Source: Pleurodeles waltl (taxonomy: Eukaryota > Chordata > Amphibia > Caudata > Salamandridae). From it: DNA of 64,000 nt. The stretch spans positions 58,027,533 through 58,091,532 of the forward strand of contig NC_090444.1 in assembly GCF_031143425.1 (NCBI RefSeq), read 5' to 3'. Numbering within the stretch: the first letter of the stretch is position 1; each line of letters starts with the position of its first letter. A model generated the notes under the pieces. That model searched no databases. It was not told the DNA's origin and saw nothing but the letters and a program-made list of their open reading frames with translations. The translations under genes and the position numbers were made by a program. Positions 22,551 to 33,494 of this stretch are shown piece after piece.

Positions 22551-25500
22551 TCAGCGGTTCTTGCCTTGAAGGGCCCAGTTCAGCGGTTCTTGAGACGGCA
22601 GTCCCCAGCGGTGCGGTGCTGGAGGCGGCAGCCATTCTCTGGCCAACTGCTCATTGCCTGGTGGTGCCCTCCTGGGCAGCGGGGATGGAGCTCCTTCAAT
22701 GCCCACCTGGGCTGTGGTGGTGGGGCCCTCCTGGCCAGCTGGGCTGGGTCCTCCCTGGGCAGCGGCTATGGGGGTGGTGGGCTCTCCCTGGGCAGCTGTG
22801 ACGGTTCCTCCCTGGGCAGCGGCTATGGGGGTTGCGGGCTCATCCTGGGCAGCTGTGACGGGTCCTCCATGGGCAGCAGGCCTGCTGCCTGACTTCTCCG
22901 CCTTGCTGCCCTTGCCCTCCTTAGTCGGGAGTCTGTGGCCCTTTCCTCCCTTTGGAGCTGTGGCTGTTGACGGTGGCTGGCTAGTGTCCTGGGGGGATAT
23001 AGAACCCGGGCTCCTGCGGCGGCCCTTCCGCCTTCTGCTCCTCTTCCCAGGGGGTGGGCTGGCTGTCCCCTTGCTGCTGGGCGAAGATCCAGACCTGCGG
23101 GCTGGTGGGCTCCAATACCCCTGCACCCTTGTCAAGGGGGCTGCAGGGCTGGTGGTGGCTGAGGTGCTCTTCTTACCCCGACGAGAAGGAGGGGGGGCTC
23201 AGGGTCAGGAAAGAAGGTAGCAGTAGAGAGATAGATTTTCTTGGGACAATGGAGAGTGGTAGGTACAGTGGGTATGGGAGTGGAGGGAGAGGATGTGGTT
23301 GTAGGTGAGACAAGTTTGCTGTCTTTGGGTGCAGGTGCAGGAGCGGGAGGCTGTCGTGAGGTGGATGGCTGTTGGGTGGGTGGGTGGCTGCGTTTGTGTG
23401 GTGTGGAAGAGGGGGTGACAGACACAGTGGGAGAGGACACAGGGGACGTGTAAATGGCAGTGGGGGTGGTGACTGCACGTGTGCGGACTGTACTGGAGGG
23501 TGTGCTGTTGATGGGAACACTGGCTGATGGTGAGGTGAATGAAGGTGTGAGTGTAGACGTCACAGGGAGGGAGGAGGGAGACGAGGAGGTGGGGGTCACA
23601 GAGGTGGTAGTGACTGTTGGCATGTCTGCATCGGAATGTTGCTTGTGTGAATGTCTGCGTGATCTGTGGTGCTTATGTTTGGATGAGCTGCTCTTGGGTG
23701 TTGAGGTGTGTGCAGGCTGGTCTGATGGTGTGGGTGGGACAGGCAGAGGAACAGGAGACTGGGAGGAGGGAGTTAGTAGAGGGAGGTAGGAGACAGGGAC
23801 AATGGCTGCCGTCAGTGCTGAGGCCAGAGCCTGGAACGATCGCTGATGGGCAGCCTGACCCGAATGAATGCCCTCCAGGTACGCATTGCTGCGATGAACC
23901 TCCCTCTCCACCCCCTGGATGGCATTCAAAAGGGTAGTCTGCCCAACAATGAGCGTTCGGAGGAGGTCAATGACCTCCTCACTGAGGGCAGCGGGGGTAA
24001 CAGGGGCAGGGCCTGAGGTGCCTGGGGCGAAGGAGATGCCCGGCTTCCTGGCAGAGCGGGCACGGGGCGAACGCTGAGGGGCTGCTGGGAGGGCGGAGAT
24101 GGTGCGCTGGGTGGCGGCTGTACCTGTAATGGCGGGGGGCACGGATGGTGCCACCCCCGCAAGGGAGCTCCCTTCCGAGGACGTGTCCGTGTCGCTGCAG
24201 GGTCCAGTCGTCCCCGTTGTGGAGCTCCCCTCGCCCTCCGTCTCACTGGTCCAGTCAGACTCTGTGGCATGGCCCTCCTGGGCCATGTGAGATGCAGCTC
24301 CCTCCTGCCCCGATGCCACTTCTCCTCCGCCTGATGATGCTGATGCACACAAGCACAGAAAGACAAACAAAAAGGGGGGGGGAGAGAGAAATAAAGAGAT
24401 TTTGAGTACATGGATCACCGGTACAGTTAGCGGACATGACAGACACAGATGCCCCCTGCACTAAGTTGCGCACTTGGGGTCCGCTACGCATTCCGTGGAA
24501 CATGCCCTACACGCCTAGAGTTGACAACTGCACCCATGGATGTCACGGCCCAGGGATGGCTGTCCTGGCACACTACTGAGGGTGGTGGCTGGGGACACAG
24601 GGGCTTACGGGGGTACCCAGCCTACAGATATCGCCCTGGCCTAGGGGGACCCACAGCCCTCCTCCCCACCCAGACACCTCCACTGCGCGACAACAGAGTA
24701 GATTATGCTTGTACTCACCCCCTTGTGTCTGCTGTGCTGCCCTCACGCGCCCATCCAAATCAGGGTAGGCCACCGCCAGGATCCGGAACATCAGGGGGGT
24801 CAGTTGACGGCAGGCACCCCGCCTACGTTGGGAGGCCATCCCCAGCAGAGACTCGCCGGTCTTCTTGGTCCCGCGGCGGATGTCCTCCCACCTCTTGCGG
24901 CAGTGGGTGCCCCGTCGATGGTGTACCCCCAGGGTCCGCACTTCCTTGGCGATGGCACGCCAAATCCCGATCTTCTCATGGGCGCGGACCTATGTGACAC
25001 GTACAGGGAGGGAGAAATACCACGTTCAAGTTTGTCTGCATTTTCGTTGCCAGTGGCCCAATGCCCCCCATCCCCGCCAGGCCCCCCGCCAGGCCCCCCG
25101 CCATGCCCCCCGCCAGGCCCAACATGCCCCCCATCCCCGCCATGCCCCCCGCCAGGCCCAACATGCCCCCCCATCCCCGCCATGCCCCCCGCCAGGCCCA
25201 ACATGCCCCCCATCCCCGCCATGCCCCCCACCAGGCCCCCTGCCAGGCCCAACATGCCCCCCATCCCCGCCATGCCCCCCGCCAGGCCCAACATGCCCCC
25301 CATCCCCGCCATGCCCCCCGCCAGGCCCAACATGCCCCCCATCCCCGCCATGCCCCCCGCCAGGCCCAACATGCCCCCCATCCCCGCCATGCCCCCCGCC
25401 AGGCCCCCCGCCAGGCCCCCAAGCCAGCCAGTGGCCCCAAATCCATATTGAATTAAACTCACTTGTTGGTCTGGAGGACCGTAGAGTAGCGCATACTGGG

Positions 25501-25576
25501 GGAGGACCCCATCCACAAGTTTCTCCAACTCTTCTCCAGTGAAGGCAGGGGCCCTTTCCCCAGGCGCAGCAGCCAT
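22551..25576 (-). CDS. Harbinger Myb/SANT protein B, three exons
   Basis: Exon 1 (25576-25463, 38 codons) encodes RAPAFTGEELEKLVDGVL and ends at donor CAA|gtgagt. Exon 2 (24989-24719, acceptor tcacatag, donor gtgagt) gives IGIWRAIAKEVRTLGVHHRR and THCRKRWEDIRRGTKK, completing a Myb/SANT-type helix-turn-helix of about 80 residues. Exon 3 starts at 24339 (acceptor tgcatcag, matching phase). It is Ser/Thr/Pro-rich, with a helical block around SEEVIDLLRTLIVGQ and YLEGIHSGQAA. The exon frame ends at 23132, but a very basic Pro-rich tail (GKRSRRRKGRRR) continues in another frame to 22551. A frameshift in the seven-base run near 23190 probably separates them. It is likely a nuclear DNA-binding partner of the transposase. 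The exon model is inference. Confidence 0.65.
22670..22885. repeat. coding repeats in Myb B tail
   Basis: Imperfect repeats of roughly 54-60 bp read on the minus strand as PIAAAQGG and PVTAAQ-like peptides in the tail of Myb protein B. They are GC-rich and imperfect, so copy boundaries are approximate. Confidence 0.7.
25061..25435. repeat. 39-bp minisatellite in Myb B intron
   Basis: A C-rich unit (aacatgccccccatccccgc and 19 more bases) repeats with 39-bp period for about seven to eight copies plus shorter variants. It lies inside intron 1 of Myb gene B (24990-25462). The corresponding intron in element 1 (11898-12094) is only 197 bp and lacks it. Because 39 is a multiple of 3, every frame without a stop stays open, giving the Pro- or Gly-rich ORFs seen on both strands. 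Confidence 0.93.
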
Positions 25577-26004
25577 TGTCCCTTCCAGACCGAGGTCACA
25601 GCAACACTTGCAGTATAGGTCCTCTCCTGTGAAAGTTCAAGTCGCGAGTGAATAAGTAGATAGAAAATGGCGGTCACGCCCGCGGCGGTGCGTACCGCGG
25701 CGGTGCGTACTGCCACCGCCGGCGCCCTTCGCCATTGGCTCCTGAAACCCATAGGCTTCAATGTTAACCAATGCGGCTTCGCGCTGCGGTCTTCGACCGC
25801 TGACCGCCGCGGTGTGCCACGCCAGCGCATTGACCTCACATCCCATTGTCACACTTCACAGGTCAGGCAGCCGCCATTTCGAGGGTCCACATGGCTCAAT
25901 TTCAACTGCGTCACACAGGCCTAGGCCTTGCATAGCCACTCAGACACGCCATTCACTGCATAGAGAATCGTTTACTGTGCAAGCTGTGAGTACGTACCTG
26001 TGGG
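25577..26004. promoter_or_regulatory. divergent intergenic region, Harbinger 2
   Basis: The 428 bp between the divergent Myb B gene and the transposase contain a CpG-rich block (about 25670-25820) with repeated GCGGCGGTGCGTAC words. The equivalent region of element 1 (12209-12588) has a similar block. A shared bidirectional promoter is inferred from layout. No TATA box was identified. Confidence 0.45.
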
Positions 26005-27075
26005 TTGCTTGACTGTGTGCTCCATGTTGTCCTTCCTAGGCACCGTCCGCTGGGTTTGGCGAGGAGACGGATGAATCCTCCCGTGTACAGGCCGCTGGTG
26101 GACCTGTCGACAATGGAAGCACGCCACATTATCCTGACCTACCGGCTTGACCGTGCCACTATACATGAACTGTGTGCCCAGCTGGAGCCCGACCTGATGT
26201 CCCCCATCCGCCAACCCACAGGGATTCCCCCTCTGGTGCAGGTCCTGTCAGTACTCCATTGCTTGGCAAGTGGGTCATTTCAGACAACAGTGGGAATTGC
26301 TTCTGGGATGTCTCAGCCCATGTTTTCGAAGGTGTTATCTAGAGTGTTGTCTGCCCTGATGAAATACATGAGGAGCTACATCCTTTTCCCTGAGGTGGGC
26401 GAATTGGCTACAGTGAAGGGTGATTTCTATGCCCTTGGACATATTCCCAACGTCATTGGTGCCATTGATGGGACACATGTGGCTTTGGTTCCCCCAAGAG
26501 ACAGGGAGCAGGTGTACAGGAACAGAAAAAGTTACCATTCCATGAACATCCAGGTGGTGTGTTTGGCTGACCAGTACATCTCGCATGTAAATGCCAAATT
26601 CCCTGGGTCAGTGCATGACGCCTACATCCTAAGGAATAGCAGCATCCCTTACGTGATGGAACAGCTAGAGAGACACCGTGTATGGCTATTGGGGGACTCT
26701 GGTTACCCCAACCTGTCGTGGCTACTGACCCCAGTGAGGAATCCCAGGACCAGGGCAGAGGAACGGTACAATAAGGCCCATGGGCGTACTAGGAGGGTGA
26801 TCGAGCGGACCTTCGGCCTCCTGAAGGCCAGGTTTAGGTGCCTGCATATGACAGGTGGATCCCTAATGTACTCACCAAAGAAGGTGTGTCATATCATCGT
26901 GGCCTGCTGCATGCTTCACAACCTGGCTTTGCGCCGCCAGGTGCCTTTCCTGCAGGAGGATGGTCGAGACGGTGGTGTTGTGGCAGCTGTGGAACCTGTG
27001 GAGAGTGAAGAGGAGGAAGACGACGGGGATGAAACAGACAACAGGGACAGAATCATTGCACAGTACTTCCAATAG
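26005..27075 (+). CDS. PIF/Harbinger transposase, HARBI1-like
   Basis: Predicted 356-residue DDE nuclease that would cut and join the element's terminal repeats at TTA/TAA-type targets, with a Myb partner supplying DNA binding. Visible motifs are IGAIDGTHVALV with D155, GSVHDAYI with D205, LLGDSGYPNLSWLL with D231, and VIERTFGLLKARFRC with E267. D231 and E267 are 35 residues apart, the spacing usual for this superfamily. The conserved RT-like-fold flanks AEERYNKAHGRTRR and CCMLHNLAL are present, as is an acidic tail (ESEEEEDDGDE). The N-terminal half holds a helix-rich region (TGIPPLVQVLSVLHCLASG). No internal stop or frameshift is present. The first methionine at 26005 is the longest option. 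M23 or M37 could also be used, or an upstream exon joined at the ccttcctag near 26039. Confidence 0.9.
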   Translation: MLDCVLHVVLPRHRPLGLARRRMNPPVYRPLVDLSTMEARHIILTYRLDRATIHELCAQLEPDLMSPIRQPTGIPPLVQVLSVLHCLASGSFQTTVGIASGMSQPMFSKVLSRVLSALMKYMRSYILFPEVGELATVKGDFYALGHIPNVIGAIDGTHVALVPPRDREQVYRNRKSYHSMNIQVVCLADQYISHVNAKFPGSVHDAYILRNSSIPYVMEQLERHRVWLLGDSGYPNLSWLLTPVRNPRTRAEERYNKAHGRTRRVIERTFGLLKARFRCLHMTGGSLMYSPKKVCHIIVACCMLHNLALRRQVPFLQEDGRDGGVVAAVEPVESEEEEDDGDETDNRDRIIAQYFQ

Positions 27076-27583
27076 GACACAGGTAACAATTCAACCATAA
27101 TTTAGTAAATGTAAACTACTCTCCTGCATCTCTGCTGCCTGTCTATTTGCCCCAGTGTATGATGACTGAGTTGTGGCTTTTCCCTCCCTATTTCAGATCT
27201 GGGGTCCCCACTACGAGTCCTGTGCTTCGTTTCCCCATGGACTACAGCTTTGTGGCAGCTGTTTGTTGACTTCACTATGTACAAGGACATATTTGCACTG
27301 TCATGTCAATTACAATATTTTGAAATCACAGCCAGACTCCAGATAGTTTTGTGCAAAATAGGTGTTTATTTCAGTGCTCAAAATGGGATGGGTGGTTTCA
27401 AGTGGGTGGGGGCTATGGTGAAGGAATGTCCATGGCAGAGTCCAGAGTAACAGTCACACAGGTGTATTGTCCATAGGCCTGTGGAGAGATGGAGCATGGG
27501 CAGTTCAAGTATGGACAGGGTGACAATGTGGGACAGTGGGATGACATCAGGTGGTATCCTTTGCTGGCGGGGGTCTTGAGATC
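27076..27583. other. Harbinger 2 interval between convergent genes
   Basis: Non-coding interval between the convergent transposase and Myb A genes, similar in arrangement to 13707-14235 of element 1. No gene is seen. Confidence 0.6.
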
Positions 27584-29141
27584 CTACTCTGTCTTCTTGC
27601 GAGATCTCAGGGCCCTCTTGCGGGGTGGTTCTTCTCCTGCAGGAGGTGGGGGTCTGGTGGGCTGCTGTTGTGCGGGGGCCTCCTGTCCACTAGCGCCGGC
27701 GGAGGTGGTTGGCTGTTCTTGGTCCAGGCTAGTGGCAGGGGCCCTTTGTTGTTGTTGAGTGTCCGTCCTGGTGTTGATGAGTTCCTGCAGCAGCCCTACC
27801 ATGGTAACCAGGGTGGAGGTGAGGGCTCTGATGTCCTCCCTGTACCCCCGATAGTGTTCCTCCTGCAGTACCTGGATCTCCTGGAACCTGGCCAGTACCG
27901 TCGCCATCGTCTCCTGGGAGCGGTTGTATGCTCCCATGATGGTGGTGAGGGCCTTGTGGAGAGTGGGTTCCCTGGGCCCGTCCCCCCCCTGTCGCACAGC
28001 TGCCCTCCGAGTTGCCCTGTTTCCCTGGGCCTCTGCCCCCTGGCCGGTGTGCCCACTACCACTGCCCCCAGGTCCCTGTTGTTGTTGGGGTGGTGGGTTA
28101 TCCTGGGTGCCCTGTAGTGGTAGACACACCGTAGATTGACGCGCCCTGGAGACAGAGGCATGGGCCCGCTGGGTGGGAGCTGTGCTGGTGTTCCCAGAGG
28201 GGTTTGGGTCTGTAGTGGCCTGTGGCTGTCTGAGGGGAACCGACTGTCCCGAGGTCCCCGATGGTCCGGGCTGGTCATCAGTGTCCAGGTCGACAGAGCT
28301 GCTGTCATCGCTGATGGCCTCTTGGGTGGGGGGTGTGGAGAATTCTGGGCCCTCCGTGGCGGTGTGTTGGCGGTCGGGTCCTGCAGGGGTATAGAGGTAT
28401 GGTTATAGTTTCAATGTGTGCCATATGGGTGTATCTGTGGGTTCCCGTGTCCCCAAGTGCTGGCATTCGTGTGTGGGGGCTTTGGTGAGGGTGGCTTGTG
28501 GGGGGGATGTGTATATGCATTGGGCATGCTTTGGTGATGGGTGTCCATGCTTAGTGGACGCATGCAGGCCTAGGTTTTGGGATGTGTGGGTTGTGATGGT
28601 GAGACATTGGCAGGGAATAGGTGTGCTGGGGGTGGGGGTGAGGATGGTGGTGGGGGTGAGGATGGGGGTGGGGGTGAGGGTGGGGTTCGAGGATGGGGGT
28701 GAGGGTTGGGGTATGATTTGGCATGCAGGTGGGGGGGAAGCAGTATTGAAGCTTCAACTTATCAGAATCCATTCCTCCGCCGACTCCTGTGAGGCCGTCA
28801 GGATGCAGGATGTTCAAGACTTCCTCCTCCCATGTTGTAAATTGTGGGGGTTGAGGTGGGGGTCCTCCGCCAGTCTTCTGCATGGCGATGTTGTGCCTGG
28901 ATACCATGGAACGCACCTTCCCCCGTAGGTCGTTCCATCGCTTCCTGATGTCTTCCCGATTTCTGGGGTGCTGTCCCACAGCGTTGACCCTGTCGACAAT
29001 CCTCTGCCATAGCTCCATCCTCCGGGCAATGCTGGTGTATTGGACCTGTGTGCCGAAGAGCTGGGGCTCTACCCGAACGATTTCCTCCACCATGACCCTG
29101 AGTTCTTCGTCTGAGAAGCGGGGGTGTCTTTGGGGTGCCAT
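27584..29141 (-). CDS. Harbinger Myb/SANT protein A
   Basis: Exon 1 starts at ATG 29141 and encodes a Myb/SANT-type DNA-binding domain (RFSDEELRVMVEEIVRVEP near residues 8-26, RNREDIRKRWNDLRGKVR near 60-77), then a Gly/Pro linker and WEEEVLNILHPDGL. It probably ends at the GT after GATAA (28759), a site conserved in element 1. A second exon begins after ccctgcag at 28380: an acidic stretch (DDSSSVDLDTDDQPGPS), a Gln/Pro-rich stretch, a helical block (EPTLHKALTTIMGAYNRSQE) and a basic end (PPRKRALRSRKK, a likely nuclear signal) at 27584. With these sites the reading frame is off by one base at the junction, whereas element 1 joins in frame. Either the splice site differs or a one-base indel has broken this copy. 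Confidence 0.65.
28620..28725. repeat. GGTGGGGGTGAGGAT repeats
   Basis: Purine-rich imperfect repeats of ggtgggggtgaggatg lie in the presumed intron of Myb gene A. Confidence 0.85.
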
Positions 29142-29741
29142 GGAGTGGTGTGTATGATGTGTGGGGTGGAGTATGTGTAGTTAAGTGTGTTGAGTGTGGT
29201 GGTGTGTGTTGTTTTGTGTGTGGATATTGTGTGGGTGATGGTGTAGTGTGCCTCTGTGTGATGGTGTTCTATGATCGCTGCTGTGTCTCTCAGTGCTTCT
29301 TTTTGGATTTTGGTCGAAGGGGTTTGTGGGTGATGTGGGTGTGTGTTTTATATTGTATTGTGTGTGTGAGAGTGGTGTGTGTATGTGTATCAGGTGTGTG
29401 GAATTCAAATCGTCCAATGTTGCTGAGTTTTGTTCGTTTGTGTGTATTCTGACCGCGGCGGTGTGTACCGCCAATGGAAAACCGCGTTTGAAAGACCGCC
29501 GCGTGGATTCGTGGGTCAGAATGGCATGGGCGTGTTTCGGTTGGCGTGACGGTGGAGGTTTGGTCACCTCCACTTTTCCGCCGACCGCTGGTCTGGCGGT
29601 CTGTTGTGGCTGTCGGATTTTCGGAGGTTTGGCTGCTGCGGGTCAGAATGACCGTGGCGGATTCCCGCGACCGCAGCGGAATTATGGAGGATTTCTGACC
29701 GGCGGTAGGCGCCTTTTACCGCCGAGGTCAGAATGACCACC
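29142..29741. other. Harbinger 2 right subterminal region
   Basis: GT-rich tract (29142-29400), then a CpG-rich segment with GCGGCGGT/ACCGCC words and the right terminal inverted repeat. It mirrors 15712-16941 in element 1 and probably contains the Myb A promoter. Confidence 0.6.
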
Positions 29742-30000
29742 TTAGTTTTTTTAGTTTAAGGCAGTTGTTATTCATTCATGAGGCCATCAGTATCCTTTGA
29801 AATAGAAACAATAACTTGAGTGTTGTCAGTGTATGACACTGCCTGTTACCAGTTACATTTATTGAGTTGTATTATCTTATTCTAAATATCCTATAACTTC
29901 CAATCCTAGACCACCCCACAACTATCTATGGACTGCTTGGTGCTAATGACAGAGAGTCACACTGAGGTGTCCATCCTCCCCTTTTTGCTCGAAGACATGG
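29742..30000 (-). pseudogene. LINE RT segment upstream of Harbinger 2
   Basis: The minus strand reads SYTDNTQVIVSI near 29840, a decayed form of the YADDTQ catalytic block of CR1/L2-type reverse transcriptases, followed by a short run leading to KLLIFG across the insertion point. It is the other half of the LINE at 20460-21138. Confidence 0.65.
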
Positions 30001-32469
30001 AGATAAGGTCAAACACATGCTTCCGATTCCTCCATGGCTTCAACTCCAGATCACCTTGATGAATCTGGTGTAAATTGCAGAATACACAAAAAATAGACTA
30101 GGTTGTGATGTTCTAAATCTGGGTTGTAAGGTCGCTGGACACTGGAGTGTCATGCAGAATCCTTCTGGCTTATTGGCTGTTTCCTTAACACCCACCTATT
30201 GTCATGGATAGGGCATAGAAGCCCCCCTCTTCATGGTGGGATAACACATGACTCTTGCATTCCAGCAGTTACTGCTCAGCCTCCCCTCATATAGAGAAGA
30301 ATTAGTTACCTTGTCTTTGCAGATTGCAAGTAGCTCCAATCACTGGGAAAAGCTAGCAGTTTATCACCCGAGAGAGAGCCTGCACCTGCCAGGTGCTGCC
30401 ACATATATTACAAGCAGCCCCACTTCTCCAAACAGTATCAGGGTTTGTGAGCACCCACGTAGAAGGCACTTACTGCACCGCTGAAACCTTCCATACTGCA
30501 GGAGTTGGTAAGACTTGAACTGGGTCTGTTCCTCCCCTGGGGACTCTCTGCTGACTGTGCTTTTGACTAATTATTAAAGAGTCATCTCCTGAGTATGGCC
30601 TACTAGTGAGCACTTGTTCGGTGCCACCAAGAGTGAAAGGGGAATAACCTCATCAACATTGCAAGAAGAAGCAGGAACCTTGCTTGATGAATTCTAGAGC
30701 TCCAACCTCAAGGGGATTGTGTTACTGCTTCTTAGTGCCGTCATTCCCTTGAATGCATAGAGTTAGAAATAAAATACTTATTTTTCTTATAAAAGTAAGT
30801 ACTTGACTGGACACTGATTTATTGATAGTACTGTGCGCCCTTTGAGTAATGAGTAGTGTCCACTTACCTGAATCTATACTGCCCCCAGGGTGCATTTGAC
30901 TGTCATCCAAAACTACCATTAAGAGTCAGCTGCAGAAGGGCTATTTGGCCCAGTTGCTCAGGATTCATAGGAGGTCGGTCCCTCGGACATCAGAATTAAA
31001 AGGCTTCAACCACCATGGTTAAGCCCAGTAGCTCCTGCTTGCCACATGACCCTCTGAAAAGCATTCTGACAGGAGACTTGTAAAGAAAAGGAGTATAGAT
31101 CTCATGATTTGAGGAAAAAGTTAGTGGGGTGTTCTTAGTGAAATAAAGTATGTGATGAATCTCCAGCAAAAATAATCAAGCGTACAAATGAGACAAATGA
31201 GACATGGCTCACCATAGATAACGGTGTGCCATTGCTGAGCTTACCTGGAAACTGGCACACAGAGCAAAGTAATTGAGTATGCTAAGGTCTAGTAGTGAGG
31301 CAGCTGTTAATCCTGAGCCTTGAGCCCTGAGCCTTGACATATGCTTATACCTTATACTGCATGCCATCTAGCCAATAGGTTGGCCCTTGATAATAAAATC
31401 AGAGAGGTGGGGATGGACATGGTCGCTCAGTGTCATTATCCCTGGAATGCTGTGGACAGGGTGTTCAATTCAGGGAACCGAATATCTGAATTGAAAGACT
31501 CCATTTAACAAAACTCAGAAAATTGCCATAGCTTTGGAATCCTGCAACCCTCAACCTTTCTGGCCCTGTGGAAGATCAGGTGAAGACTGGATTTGCTCTC
31601 TGTGACCTGAGAGGCACCTTGAAGAACTGGAACTGCTCCCTCTTGTACCCATGATAAATAAGTAGGCTCCAAGGGTCGGTTAGCTGACCTCTGTGGCTAT
31701 AGGGAAACAAGCTGAAAGAGGCCTTTTACCAGTTCACCAGTGGCAACTGGGCCTGGACTGGTCCCTGCTGTTGACCTCTGCATGACAACCTGTGGTTCTA
31801 TAGAGCCTTCCCTGAGGTCTTGGTGGCCTTTGATACGTACTTCTTTGGTTGGTTGGGACTTTAAAGATTAAGTAAGAAGGTAAAATCTTTGACCCGGATG
31901 AAGCCTGAATGATGTATCCGACCAGAGCTCCATCGCGATCAGCCTCCAATTACGCCTGGGTCACAGCCTACCATGACCATTGATTATCATTGGCATTTTG
32001 TAGTTTTTGGCTCTATTATTACTTAAACATTTACAAAATCATATCTGTGGTCAACCTTATTGGATTGTTGATGTCATTCTGTTCAGTTTTGGTGCTGCGA
32101 ACATACTTAATGCATTGTCTTAACTTAAACCTCTCTGCTCTTCACAGTAGCTAACAGGGTTTCAGGTCAAACTAATGTAGTGACTTTAACAACAGTTCTG
32201 ATCATTTCTTGAGGCAGGCAGCCGTCTACCCCAAATAATGATCCAAATTCTTACAAGTGTGCTAGTGCCAGAATTTTGCCACAATTGGCACCAAAACACA
32301 AAATTACATCTAATATGTCAGCATTTTGCCATGGGTACCCCATTTTCCAAGAATTATGTTTAGTGCAATGGATCAACATTTTGCTAAGAATTACCATCAA
32401 TATGCGAGTGCCAACATTTTGCCATGGCTGGTCAGTATGCCATGAATTACCAGCAGTATGCCATGATCA
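30001..32469. other. no gene recognised
   Basis: About 2.5 kb without recognisable coding motifs or clear terminal repeats. It may contain more of the LINE 5' region, but I could not read any. Confidence 0.4.
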
Positions 32470-32504
32470 GTGGCAGACTTGCAAGACTACTCACTGTTTC
32501 ACAA

Positions 32505-32830
32505 ACATGCTCACTCCCTCATGCTTACTTACATTGGCTCACTGACACTCATTATAACTCACTCAAACTTACTCTGTCACTTACTGTCACTCCCTAACAC
32601 TCCACAATACACATTCACTCTCAATGTCTCTCAGTTACACTCACTCTCAAAGTGTCAGGCTATCATTCCTACTCAGTATCACTTATTCTCATTCACTCTC
32701 ACTTATCCTCACTCAAAGTTACACTCTGTCACTCACTCTCAAGTATTGTCACTAAACCGGTGTCACTCACTTTCACTCACTCAATTTCACTCACATAGAC
32801 ATACATTTCTATAGTCTCTCTCTCACATAC
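32505..32830. repeat. CACT-rich simple repeat
   Basis: A degenerate tract of tcactcactctcac-like words about 320 bp long. The ORFs across it are low complexity. Confidence 0.85.
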
Positions 32831-33490
32831 ACAAACTGCCTCTCTTTGTCACCCAGAGGCAACCATTGACAGATCGTCGTCACTTCCCTTCAGCTGCTAA
32901 TGTTCAATGGGCCCCGGGCATGGACGTCATTTAGGGGTCTCCAGGGGTCTCCAGTGACCCCTAGTTTTCCCCTTGCAAACCTGTCGCTTGCCTTTTCAAC
33001 CCTTGGACTCAGAGGGGGCACAAACATTGCCTGGAAGACAGAAGCAGCTCCTTCTCTTGGACATCGGCTGGGGCTTGAATCTTCTTGTATTTTGACATTT
33101 TTAGGTTGAGCGTTAGCGTTCGGCCTGATGTATACTAAAGTATACAATAGATTGAGTTCCAGCATACTGATTTGTTAGTTGCAGTGTCTTTCAAAAATCC
33201 TTGCTTGCTAGTGGTCAGTTCTGCCTCTTTGTCCTGCCTTTTTTCACTTTGGGAGCAGCACAAAGTACTGTGTAATTACGCTATGTCCTGTTTATCTCTT
33301 CTGAAGGGGACTTTTTCTTTCAGTATTGCCCTGTTTGCCTTGCACTGTGGATGTGTGTTCAGTCCCTCCTCCCCACCAGCTCCCTCTATAAACATAAACC
33401 AACACCAGAGAGTGGCTTTTCCAGAGCCAGCTCACCTTCGCTCTCTTCCTCTTGTTATTTTTTTATTTAGGCACAGGTGAAGCCCATACT
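32831..33490. other. no gene recognised
   Basis: Sequence with short ORFs only. No family is recognised. Confidence 0.4.
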
Positions 33491-33494
33491 CGAA

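Larger units (their letters stand above)
21139..29741. mobile_element. PIF/Harbinger element 2 (largely intact)
   Basis: Terminal inverted repeats ggccctcattctgacc (21139-21154) and ggtcagaatgaccacc (29726-29741) are flanked by identical TTA triplets at 21136-21138 and 29742-29744. TTA is the standard PIF/Harbinger target duplication. The 8.6-kb element encodes an intact HARBI1-like transposase on + and two Myb/SANT-type genes on -. It also holds a short version of the 64-bp repeat, a 29-bp repeat and a 39-bp repeat. It is inserted into a CR1/L2-type LINE. Confidence 0.93.

Noticed and set aside
24976..25542. Collagen- or mucin-like Pro/Gly-rich ORFs on both strands
   Set aside because: These are produced by the 39-bp minisatellite in an intron. 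The period is a multiple of three, so frames stay open by default.
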